Shown here: in pieces, positions 46,101 through 58,100 of the stretch
Position numbering within the stretch: the stretch's first letter is position 1
Layout of the letters: each line of letters begins with the position of its first letter
Assembly (NCBI GenBank): GCA_036023115.1
Contig: JAYKKT010000073.1
Coordinates: forward strand, 17,167,501-17,231,500
Source of the DNA: Brasenia schreberi
Taxonomy: Eukaryota > Streptophyta > Magnoliopsida > Nymphaeales > Cabombaceae
DNA length: 64,000 nucleotides
Direction of reading: 5' to 3'
Position numbers and translations under genes: made by a program
The notes under the pieces: model-generated
The model's database searches: none
The model's input: the letters and a program-made list of their open reading frames with translations, nothing else
Told to the model about the DNA's origin: nothing

Positions 46101-49100
46101 TCTAGCCCAACCTTGCATATCACCTTATTAAACTCTTACCTTAGGATCTCTGCAGTGTGCCTCTCCTTTAACATGTCTAGATATCTCAAAAACATAAGTG
46201 ATTTAGGACAATAGACAAGAAAGTTTAACAAGGTTCTTTTTCGCCTACCTGTCTATTCGTGTGTCATGATAGTGCATCATGAGTCCTTTCATGACTCTCT
46301 TGAAGTCGAACAATATTCTTGCACTTCAATGACGTTCTTATCTAATAACTTTTCTCTCAACATCCGATAAGAGAGCATCTTATATCTTAGACCGATATTA
46401 ACAATTGCATCTGCCATTGCTTGAAAATAAAAACTGTTTGCTGCATTAAATGGAATGCATGCATCGTAAAACCATATGCCCATTCTAAGGTCTGCATCAT
46501 AAAACCATATGCCCATTCTAAGGTCTGCCTGATCATGTAGTTGTTCTAAAGTCATAACAACATGAATTTCAGGTTGAGCATCATGTGTAGTGCTAAAGGG
46601 AAAAAATGAATTTATGCTAGAAGAAACTCTTTCCCTACTCCTTCCTGAGCTTCCTCTTCTACCACTTTCATTTACAAAATCTTTAATAACCCTCCCCTGT
46701 TTGATGGACGAAAACTAATACTATCAATCTCTATTATAGCATCTGAAGGAATACTATCAGTAAATCCAATAACATCATTATTATCTTCCTTAAACATCCC
46801 TAAATCATTTGGTTGTTTCCTCTCATTATGCTTTCAATCACCTGAAGACATTGTCATTTAATGCCTTCTGACAAACTTTTAACTCTATCCGTGCAAGAAC
46901 TTCTTTCCTAGTTCCTACGAGGTGGTGTTTCAATCGTGAAATTCCACCATTAACCACCTTCTCATAAAACAAATAAAACAAATATCTGATCTTTAATTTG
47001 GAACCCTCAACTACTTTCTCCCAGTGTCATGCTGGATTATCAGATCGAGATTGAGACTTCCTAACACCCCTTTTTGCCATCTCAATTGAGCACTTAAATT
47101 AAATAAAAAACCTGAAAATAAAAGCACTTCATAAATCCCCAATCTTCACATAACACTCAAATAGAGTGTCTCCACTTCATGAATGCAAAAAAAACATATC
47201 CACACACTTAATAACTTCATATTTTGTCATTGAAAAAAGAAAAAACACAAAAAACATAAAAAATAACAAAAACAAATAAAAAAACACTCAAAATATACCA
47301 CAATTCGAGTTAGGAGGCTTGAGCGGCGATGGGGAGCCGTGAACATACCTAAAAAACCTACAAAAATACAGGTTTTTGTTTGGTCAGGAGGTCCCTGGGG
47401 TATCGTATCATGGTACGATACGGTGCGATACAGATACAACTGATTAACCCAACACTATTACATTTTAACACCCCTTATCAAACTTACGGTGTATACCAAA
47501 AGTTTTTTAAATTCTTTTGTGTGAACTTGCATTGATTGTTTTAAAAAGAAAATGTTCATCTACAAAAATCTTTTTCAAAGCTTCATCCTTGTGATCTACC
47601 TTAGAATGTACCTATAACAAAACTTATAGAATTAATCTCGAATGAAGATCTCGTAACTCTAAACATGAAAACCTATGTTTTCAAAGAAGTTGTTTAATGG
47701 AAAACATTGACATCTAAGTAAGATTCTTAAATATGACAACTAATTTCATGAATAACCACAAACTCGTGATATTACAAAAAGGTCTTGGTATACCAAACAA
47801 GCTTTAAGGCTAAGCTCAAACTATCCAAATCGACAAGCTTTAATGCTAAGCTGAAACCATCCAAATCAAACAAGCTTTAAAGCTAAGCTCCAACCATCAA
47901 AATCAATCAAATGCCAATACCCTTAAATAACTCACAATCTCAAACGTGATTCTATGATTTGAAGAAAAAGATAATCCATCAAGATGATTATAAAAGGGTT
48001 TTAAAGATTTATAATCAACATAGAAGAATCTTTTCAATATAAAATGTCTTAAAAAATAAGAGTTCTTTGATTGTAATTTTTATCATTCGCATAAAATGCT
48101 CAAAATATAGCAAATGAATAGTCAATACTCAAAGCAAAACTATTTTTATTCATTATTTTTGAATACTTTTATCAAGAAAAGGTTATCACGGTTACAATAA
48201 GTGCATTTTTAACATTGACTCATCTCCAACCTATAACAACATGAAGCACCTTAATCACAAATTCTTAACAAAAGGCCAATAAACGTGACATATAGCCACA
48301 ACACAGAGATCTTAATCACATGAAAAAGCAACTTCAAAGTTATCAAGATAAAAAATTATCAAATATCAATAAGTGCATATCCAAATATTAACTGATCTCC
48401 AACCCAATAGCCAAGAAGATGAAGCACCTTAATCACAAAGATCTTCAACAAAAGGCAAACAAAAGTGACATATAGCCATAATACGAAAATCTTAATCATT
48501 ATTGTTAAACAAACAACAAACAAATTTTCTTGTAAATGAGACACCAAACAATTGATCTAATAAATATTAAAAAATAAACAAGAAAGCGCACACCTGGATG
48601 GACTTGAATATGAATATAAAGTAAGATCAAATCAGATCCAAACATAGTTACGAGTTTGGATCTAATGACTGCGAGGCAGGACGATGAAGGCGATTAAGAA
48701 GAAAACCAATAATTTTGATGCATGCAGAGATATGAGCGGGCGGAGGCTCCGTCACATGGACATTGAGCAAAAGTTCGAGGAGTGGAAGGTCGAAGCAGAG
48801 GAGCGGAAGCTCTAGAAAGTTGGGGAGGAGTTCTTGAAGCAACATATGAAGGATGAGAGGAGACCTAGCGGCGATCGTTTTGAGAACTATATGGAGAACT
48901 ACAGGGAGGAATCTTCCAAGTTGATTGACGAAGTGCGCGCTGCTGTACGCAAATCATTTGGCAGCCTAAGTGCAAAAGGGAAAGGCAAGGTTGTGGAAGG
49001 GGAAGCTCGACCATTAAAACATTTGAAGCTGTGGATCCTAGAAGAAGAGGATGAGGATGGTGATGACAATAATGACTATGAGAAGTCCATCATTCTTGGT

Positions 49101-52100
49101 GAAGGGAATTCAATCTGAATCTTGTATGCAAGATGTCCGTGGAAGCTGCAATTTTGTCTCTGCAACTTCTGGATTAGGAACGAACGATGCAAGTGGTTCC
49201 AATAGTCCACAAGCCAGTAACACTTCTTTTGAATGCGATTCACAACAAATGGTAGAGACTGGTCTGGACAAAACGATTCACAACAATATTGGTGGGAGAA
49301 TGAATGAGAACCGAGGCAACGAAGAGACACAAGAAGCATCGCCGGTTACCTTCACCACTCACCATCAACATCGCATAGGCTCTGATGCTATGTTAGAAAA
49401 CATGTAAAATCCTAAATTCCTTTTTTTGAATGATCAAATCTATATATAATCAGCCACACTAGGCTGGACACTTTATTGAATACATGATGAGTATTTATAG
49501 AGAAAGAAGGGAGTGAAAGTCAATAACATTCATCTGTTGTTTGATGAAGATTGCCCAACAACTATTTTACTAGCCATTGGGGCTGTCTTGGTAGCCCTTG
49601 TGACAGGTGGCCCTGATGGCCCGGGTAGTCTGGCATGAGTGGCTTGGGTCCATTGGGACCTGATTACAAACATAAACTTATGGGCCCTATTGTTCCAACC
49701 CTATTACATTTTAACAACCATGAATCATGTGGTATTTGCAAAAGGATATTTTGATTGTTTCAGAGAGCATCTCCGTATTTTGATTATGGACAGATGCGGG
49801 GGATAAGGAAGCTAGTCCTAGATAATAAGATTCGTATTGGTTCTTGGAATATTGGAACATTATCCGGTAAGCTAATGGAGGTGGTAGATACTATGATTCG
49901 GAGAAAGATTCATATTCTATGTTTACAAGAGACAAAATGGGTTGGAGAAAAAGCAAAGGAGATAGAGGATACAGGTTTTAAATTATGGTACTCAAGTAAA
50001 GAAAAGGCTCGAAACAGAGTTGGTATTATCATAAATAAAGATTTAAACGAGAGTGTAGTAGACATACAACGATATGGTGACCGAATCATGACGTTGAAAT
50101 TAGTGTTAGGAGCAGAGGTTTTGAATATAGTTCATGCTTACGCATCCCAAGTAGGACTAGAAGATAGTATAAAGACAGCTTTTTGGGAAGAGTTAGATAA
50201 GGTGTTTCAAAAGATTCCACAAAGGGAGATGATTTGTTTAGGAGGAGATTTAAATGGACATGTCGGTAAAGAGGCATTAGGATATCAAGGGATTCATTGA
50301 AACTTTGGTTTTGGGGATGTAAACGAGGAAGGTAGGGAGATTTTAAATTTTGCTATGGCATTTGATCTCTTTATAGTCAATACAATCTTCAAAAAACGAG
50401 ATGAACATTTAATTACTTATAAGAGTGGCTTATCTCAAACACAAATTGATTACTTTATTTGTAGAAAAAAAGATAGAGCGTGTTGTAAAGATTGTAAGGT
50501 AATTCCAGGAGAAAGCTTAACCACCTAACATCGACTTTTAGTTATGGATTTACAAATAAAAAATGGACAAAGAAGAAAAGAGTGCATTGAGCTATTCAAA
50601 CTAAATGGTGGAACCTCAAAAGCGAGAAAGAAGATATATTTAAATGGAAAGTCCTTCAAGGAGATGTTTGAAATTATATTGGCACACCCTGTGATATGTG
50701 GAACAATATGGCTATACATATTAGGAAAGTGGCGAAAGATGTGTTAGTGTTATCTAAGGGAGGTGTACCGGCACAAAAAGAAGCTTGGTGGTGGAGTGAA
50801 GTAGTGCAAAATAAAATCAAGGCAAAGATGGCATGTTACAAATTATATTATGCCAAGAAAACTAGTGAAACTTTAGAAGCTTATAAGAAAGCAAAGAAGG
50901 AAGCGAAAAAGGCCGTCAGTGAAGCAAAAGCTAAGATTTGGGAGGACTTATATAAAAAACTCAACTCAAAAGAGGATGAAAGAGATATTTTTAGGATAGC
51001 TAGGGCTAGAGATAAGAAAACTAAAGATCTTAATTATGTTAGATGCATAAAAGACTAGGATGAAAAAATTCTAATGGTAAATGATGATATAAGAAATAGA
51101 TGGAAAAACTATTTTATAATCTTTTTAATGAAAATAAAGATGTTAGTATTAGTTTAGGAGATTTAGCCAAGTCAGAAAAGTATATAAACCACAATTTCTA
51201 CCGACGTATTCAAAAGAATGAAGTCAAAGAGGCTCTTAAACAAATGAAGAGTGGTAAATCGGTAGGACCAGATAATATTCCTATAGAAGTTTGGAAATTA
51301 CTAGAAGAAATAGGAATCACTTGGCTCACAAGACTATTTAATGAAATATGAAAAAAACAAAAGATGCCCGAGGAATGGAGAGCAAGTACACTTATACCCA
51401 TATATAAGAACAAGAGAGACATTCAAAATTGTGCGAATTATCGAGGTATCAAGTTAATGAGTCATACTATGAAATTATGGGAAAGGATTATCGAACGTAG
51501 GTTAAGACAAGTATCAAGTACAACAGAGAACCAATTTGGATTCATGCCAGACAGATCTACTATTGAAGCAATTCACTTTTTGAGACGTCTTATGGAACAT
51601 TTTAGAGCAAAAAAGAAAGATCTTCACGTGATAGTTATTATCTAGAAAAAGCTTATGATAGGGTACCAAGGGAGGTTTTTTGGAGAACTTTGGAAAAAAG
51701 AGGTATCCCATTGACATATGTTAACCTTATAAGAGACATGTATGATGGTGCAAAAACACGTGTGAGGACTCATGAAGGAACGACAGACTTGTTTGAAGTT
51801 AATATTGGGTTACATCAAGGATCAACTTTAAGTCCATACCTATTTATAATGGTGATGGATGAGTTAACAAAACATATTCAAGATGAAGTACCTTGGTGTA
51901 TGTTATTTGCAGATGACATTGTATTAGTGGAGGAGTCTAAGGAAAAAGTTAATAGAAAATTGGAACTATGGAGAGAAACATTAGAAAGCAAAGGCCTCCG
52001 ACTTAGTAGAACAAAGACAGAATATATGGAATGTAAGTTTGATCATTTGGTTACTTCGGAGGACATGGAAATTAAAATTGGCACACATTGCATTCTCCAA

Positions 52101-55100
52101 AAGGAAAGTTTTAAATACCTAGGGTCAATTTTTCAAAGTGATGGAAGAATTGATGGAGATGTTACACATAGAATTAATGCTGGTTGGTTAAAATAGAGAG
52201 GAGCATCAGGTATTCTTTGTGATAAGAAGATACCATTAAAGTTAAAAGGTAAATATTATAGAGCAGCAATTAGTTCTGTCATGTTTTATGGTTCTGAGTG
52301 TTGGGCAGTTAATCATCAACATGTTCAAGTCCTACATGAAAAGACCGTATACATAATGAGGTTATTAGAAACAAATTAGGAGTGGCACCAATAGAGGATA
52401 AAATGAGAGAACATCGTTTAAGATGGTTTGGACATATAGAAAGAAGATGAAAAGAAGAACCTGTAAGAAGGTTAGAAAAACTAATTTTGGAAAGTATTAA
52501 AAGAGGTAGAGGACGACCACAAAAGTGTTGGAAAGAAACAATAAAGAATGATCTAGCTTAGTGGGAGTTAACTGCTAACATGGCACACGATAGTGATCTG
52601 TGGAAACAAAGAATCCATGTAGCCAACCCCGTCTAGTATGGGAAAAGGCTTAGTTGTTGTTGTTGTTGTTGTACCTGGTTGGTCCATTTCAAAAACCTTA
52701 GTCCAGATAAGGACGGATGCTAGGCGTAACTGTCAATGCATAATGATTTGGGGAGTTCTCCATGACATTATGCTAGACATAACTGTCAATACAAGAAACC
52801 TGAGTCCAGATAAAGATGTTTTTGTGGATGTCTGGACAAACAAGGAAAGATCAAATTCATAATGAAACTATTGAGGAAAAGGTAGGTGCTGTATCAATGG
52901 AAGAAAAATTGAGACACATGATTGTGGTGGTTTGCACTTTGCAGTCTGGACACCTGAAGAGAAGTTCAAACGGAGTCAATATTTGGGTCATTAGATATGT
53001 AAGCACCTTAAAGGGTATTGAGGAAGTTGTAAAAAGTTTTAGAGGGGAACCAGTTTTATGATCTCGTTATTTGGAGTTAAATATGGCTATGACTCCTCTA
53101 CAGTGGTGACAAAGAACTTATGTAGGCAATGCCTCTCAGTGGTTTAAAAGACTTTGTTTTGATTGATGTTGTGTTTGGGATGGTACACCATTAGGTTACT
53201 CAATTGTTGAGTTAGTGCCAACAGCAAACATAATGTGGAATATGTCACTGATAAAAACAAATATAGCGATCCATTTCTCATGAATTACTAAAGGTGTCAG
53301 ATGCACATATATTGTCATCCTAGAAGTTTCTACAACTTTTTTACCTCTTTTCCAATGCTCTAAATCTGTTCTCCCATTGCGTCGTTTCTTTCCGATATTG
53401 TTCTCTTAATATGCATTTTTTACCTTGTGGAACATCAGTTTACGTTTCTAGAGTTTGATTCTTTTATTTTCTTGCTAGGTTTTATTTGGTCCTTTTCTCC
53501 ATTCTGTTTTTCCATGTCATCGTTAAGGTTCCTAGACATGCCTATTTGTTTCGTATTATGTGTCAATACATAAGTAGTGAAATCATAAATATGGTGGTCA
53601 AGTTTCACACAATGCACTCGTGTAGAAAACTTATTCATGTAGTTATCCATGCATTTACTGGGTCTTTATAAACATTTTCGGGTGTACTGAGGATGCTATG
53701 TCTACCAATTTTACTTTGTATAATTTCTGTTAGTCAAAATATCAAACTTAATTGCATATATTTTGTCTTTTTTCTATTGATCAGGTTTTTTTTATCTCAA
53801 GTTTTCCTTTATCTGACCTACCAATGCAATGCCATATGCAGACCATATACACCTGACACATCTTCAATGTACTCTATAAGTTCATCCATAATCAGCATAA
53901 AGAGATGCGAGCATAATGCTGGTAGATCTCGACTAGTAAATAGGAAGAATCAAAATAAAAGTAATTGCATGAAATCCACCCTAAGCCACCACTATAATGG
54001 TTGCATGAAATCCACATTAAGCCAGCATTATAATGGTTTTCCTGTCCAACTTTCTTCCTCCAAAGATGTCATGCTTTTGCCAAAACCATGAATGAATAAA
54101 TGGTTCTATCTATAGCTCTAATGGCAAATATATTGACACATAAGAACATCTTGAAAATAGGTTATAACTCTCTCTGTCCTGCCCCTTTTAGTGGCTTATT
54201 GACTTGCTGAACCATGTTAGTTCACAGTGACGATAATAATCAGAATATTTCTGTTCATGATCTTAGTTGTCCAACACATTTTGTTGTTTGATACCAAAAA
54301 CATCAGCCTCAATTGGAAGACTACTTATTTGACTTTTCCCTTGTTTCATATGTTCATCAATCTTCAACTTTGTGTGTTCTAGGTTATGACTTTGGTGGCA
54401 GTCACTAGCCTGAGCATGGCTACGAGTGTCCAAGGGTTATCAAGTATGGGCAGACTTTTTTAACCATGTTGTACTCATATTGTTATTTGTATTATAGGGA
54501 TCAATTGTTAGATATGCAGCATATCATGTCTAATAATAAAAATTACAATAACAACAATAACTAAGCCTTTTTTTCCATACTAAATGGGCTCGACTACATG
54601 GATTTTGATCATGTGCCATGCTAACAATAAACTCAACATAAGCTAAATCATTCTTTATTTTTTGTCATTCCAACACTTTTATGGTCTTCTTCTTCCTCTT
54701 TTAACATTTTTACGATCTAGTTTCTCGTACATTCTTATCGGAGCTTCCTTTGATCACCTTTCTACATAGCCAAACCATCTTGAATGATTTTCCTTCATTC
54801 ATTTTGTCAATCTATTGAATCGGAGAAAGATTCATATTCTATGTTTACAAGAGACAAAATGGGTTAGAGAAAAAGCAAAGGAGATAAAGGATACAGGTTT
54901 TAAATTATGGTACTCAGGTAAAGAAAAGGCTCGAAACGGAGTTGGTATTATCATAAATAAAGATTTAAAGGATAGTGTAGTAGACATACAACGATATGGT
55001 GACCGAATCATGACGTTGAAATTAGTGTTAGGAGCAGAGATTTTGAATATAGTTTGTGCTTACGCACCCCAAGTAGGACTAGAAGATAGTATAAAGACAG

Positions 55101-58100
55101 CTTTTTGGGAAGAGTTAGATAAGGTGATTCAAAAGATTCCACAAAGGGAGATGATTTGTTTAGGAGGAGACTTAAATGGACATGTCGGTAAAAAGGCATT
55201 AGGATATCAAGGGATTTATGAAAACTTTGGTTTTGGGGATATAAATGAGGCAGGTAGGGAGATTTTAAATTTTGCTATGGCATTTGATTTCTTTATAGTC
55301 AATACAATCTTCAAAAAACGAGATCGAACATTTAATCACTTATAAGAGTGGCTTATCTCAAACACAAATTGATTACTTTATTTGTAGAAAAAATGATAGA
55401 GCGTGTTGTAAAAATTGCAAGGTAATTCCAGGAGAAAGCTTAACCACCCAACATCGACTTATAGTTATGGATTTACAAATAAAAAATGGACAAAGAAGAA
55501 AAGAGTGCATCGAGCTACTCGGACTAAATGGTGGAACCTCAAAAGTGAGAAAGAAGATATATTTAAATGGAAAGTCCTTCAAGGAGATGTTTGAAATTAT
55601 ATTGGTACACCCTATGATATGAGGAACAATATGGCTATACATATTAGGAAAGTGGCGAAAGATGTGTTAGTGTTATCTAAGGGAGGTGTACCGGCACAAA
55701 AAGAAGCTTGGTGGTGGAGTGAAGTAGTACAAAATAAAATCAAGGCAAAGAGGGCATGTTACAAATTATATTATGCTAAGAAAACTAGTGAAACTTTAGA
55801 GGCTTATAAGAAAGCAAAGAAGGAATTAATGCTGGTTGGTTAAAATAGAGAGGAGCATAAGGTATTCTTTGTGATAAGAAGATACCATTAAAGTTAAAAG
55901 GCAAATATTATAGAGCAGCAATTAGGCCTGCCATGTTTTATGGTTCTGAGTGTTGGGAGTTAATCATCAACATGTACAAAAGATGTCTGACATAAATGAA
56001 GATGTTGAGATGGATGAGTGGTCATACAAGAAAAGACCGTATACATAATGAGGTTATTAGAAGCAAATTAGGAGTGGCACCAATAGAGGATAAAATGAGA
56101 GAATATCGTTTAAGATGGTTTGAACATATAGAAAGAAGATCAAAAGAAAAACCTGTAAGAAGGTTAGAAAAACTAAATTTGGAAAGTATTAAAAGAGGTA
56201 GAGGACGACCACAAAAGTGTTGAAAAGAAACAATAAATTGTGAGTTAATTGCTAACATGGCACACGATAGGGATTTGTGGAAACAAAGAATCCATGTAGC
56301 CGACCCCATCTAGTATGGGAAAAGGCTTAGTTGTTATTGTTGTTGCATTTTGTCAATCTATTGGTGTCACTCTTATTTTGTTTCTAATAACCTCATCACA
56401 TTTACAATCTCTCTTCCTTTGATCACTCATCCATCTCAACATCTTTATTTCTGCCATAAACATCTTTTGTACATGTTGGTAATTAATTACCCAACACTCT
56501 GAATTATAAAGCATAGTGGGTTAAATTGTTGTTCTATAATATTTATCTTTCAACTTTAATGATATATTCTTGTCACATAAAATACCTGATGCAACTCTCC
56601 ATTGTAACCAACTTGCATTAATTCTACGTGTAAAATCTCCATTTTTTCTATCACTATGAAAAATTTATCTGTTTATATTTAAAACTTTTCTTACAAGGAT
56701 TCAATGTATGCCAATCTTAATTTCTATGTCATTTGAAATAACCAAATGACCAAACGTGCATTACGTATATTTTGTCTTTGTTATATATGGAAAATACAAA
56801 ACCCTCAAAACTAGGAACATTTGTCTCAATAGTGTCTCAAACTATTGATTGTAACTAGTGTATTGATGATGTTGTATGAAATACATGGCAAAATATATGA
56901 CCGTTCTAAGGCATGTAAAATACATATCAAGTATCAAAAGATTAAGGTACAAAATTAAGCTCAATATTTTAAATTATATGGTTGATACCCTATAGTTGAT
57001 ACTCTCCCATTATATACTTGATACTTGATACTCTCCCACCTTCTCTCTCTATATCGAAAACATAAATAGAATTTAGCAAAATGACAAGTGAATTTTTGAA
57101 ACCAATGTTGTAAATAGCATATCGGCACTCGTGATCATGCAAGGCACTGATACGTGTGTATCATACCGTATCGGACGGTATTGTACAATACATATGATTT
57201 TTTAATAATTTAAAAAACAATTAAAGAATAAAAACAAATTAGAAGAAAATATCAAACGATTTTGTAACATGTATCATGTCATGCATTTGATGCATGCGTA
57301 AAAGCTAACAGTATCTCAATAAAAAAAGTTTATAAAAACTATATTAAAATTTTAATCCACTACATATTGGAGTCATGGATTCTCAAAGTTTTAAACTTAA
57401 AAGATAAAACATGAAAAACCTAGCTATTTTCTTTATTCTTCTTCTTGTGCCTCTTCTCATGCTCTTTATCCTTATGCTTCATGTCTTTCTCTTCTTGCTT
57501 GAATATCTTCTATTTTTTTTAGCATTTGCACCTTGACTTCTTGGCACAATAGAGCAAGGGCGCTGTTTTAGATGATGTCTTACATGACTAACTCCACTAT
57601 GCATGATATGTCCACAAAAATTATCTCTCATTATTGTTGTTCCTTTGCGTTGTTCTCGAACTTTCTTGATGTGGTAGTTCTCAATTGAACACAATTGAGT
57701 TTGTCGACGTGAATTGAGATTGTTAGTCATTGACAACAACAACAACAACAACTAAGCCTTTTCCCATGCTAGACAGGGTCGACTACATGGATTCTTTGTT
57801 TCCAATGATCCCTATCTTGTGCCATGTTAGCAGTTAACTCACAATAAGCTAGATCATTCTTTTTCTTTCCAACACTTTTGTGGTCGTCCTCTTGCTCTTT
57901 TAATACTTTCCAAATTTAGTTTTTCATACCTTCTTACAGGTTCTTCTTTTGATCTTCTTTCTATATGTTCAAGCCATCTTAAACGATATTCTCTCATTTT
58001 ATCCTCTATTGGTGCCACTCCTAATTTGTTTCTAATAACCTCATTATGTATACGGTCTTTTCTTGTATGACCACTCATCCATCTCAACATCTTCATTTAT

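Larger units (their letters stand above)
44600..47080 (-). pseudogene. hAT transposase pseudogene (BED / DUF659 / dimerisation)
   Basis: It starts [17 protein letters not shown] at 47,080 and meets a stop at once, then shows a BED-finger relic ([10 protein letters not shown]). Farther on come [20 protein letters not shown] and [20 protein letters not shown] (the DUF659/hAT core, 45,929-46,123), then a 45,394-45,867 segment, and the dimerisation region [19 protein letters not shown] near 45,000-45,090. Many stops interrupt it. Two perfect-frame or near-perfect direct duplications lie inside: 33 bp at 46,461-46,526 and 32 bp at 45,377-45,440. Confidence 0.85.
44291..47450 (-). mobile_element. 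hAT transposon inserted in an LTR
   Basis: The element is 44,299-47,442, flanked by 8-bp ATTAACCT (44,291-44,298) and ATTAACCC (47,443-47,450). The ends AGAGTTGTTCGACG and (reverse) CAGTTGTATCTG are weak inverted repeats, followed on both sides by dense GTATCGTATC motifs. The minus strand carries a broken transposase. It interrupts the 3' LTR of the surrounding LTR element. Confidence 0.8.
44036..49721 (-). mobile_element. Non-autonomous LTR element with a host-like segment
   Basis: On the minus strand: 5' LTR 49,716-49,391 (starts TGTTAAAATG, ends TTCTAACA), a primer site TAGCATCAGAGCC (49,390-49,378), an internal region of 1.9 kb, a polypurine tract GATAAGGGG (47,479-47,471) and a 3' LTR (47,470-47,443 and 44,298-44,041) split by a hAT insertion. 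The LTRs are clearly related, roughly 85-90% where I compared them. No gag, protease, integrase or reverse transcriptase is recognisable inside. Instead there are tandem repeats (47.8-48.5 kb) and a protein-like stretch on the opposite strand (48.65-49.4 kb). The 5-bp flanks (GTAGC at left, ACCAT at right) do not match, so the ends may be altered. Confidence 0.7.

Noticed and set aside
46289..46555. Short repeated-peptide gene ([11 protein letters not shown] twice)
   Set aside because: It is a local duplication inside the hAT transposase relic, not a separate repeat protein.
47799..48500. CRISPR-like spaced repeats
   Set aside because: Repeats are diverged, unequal and lie inside an LTR element of a plant genome; no spacer organisation.
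52638..52862. ORF with Val run after RTE copy B
   Set aside because: The Val run is the translated TTG/GTT tail of the LINE; the rest is flanking relic.
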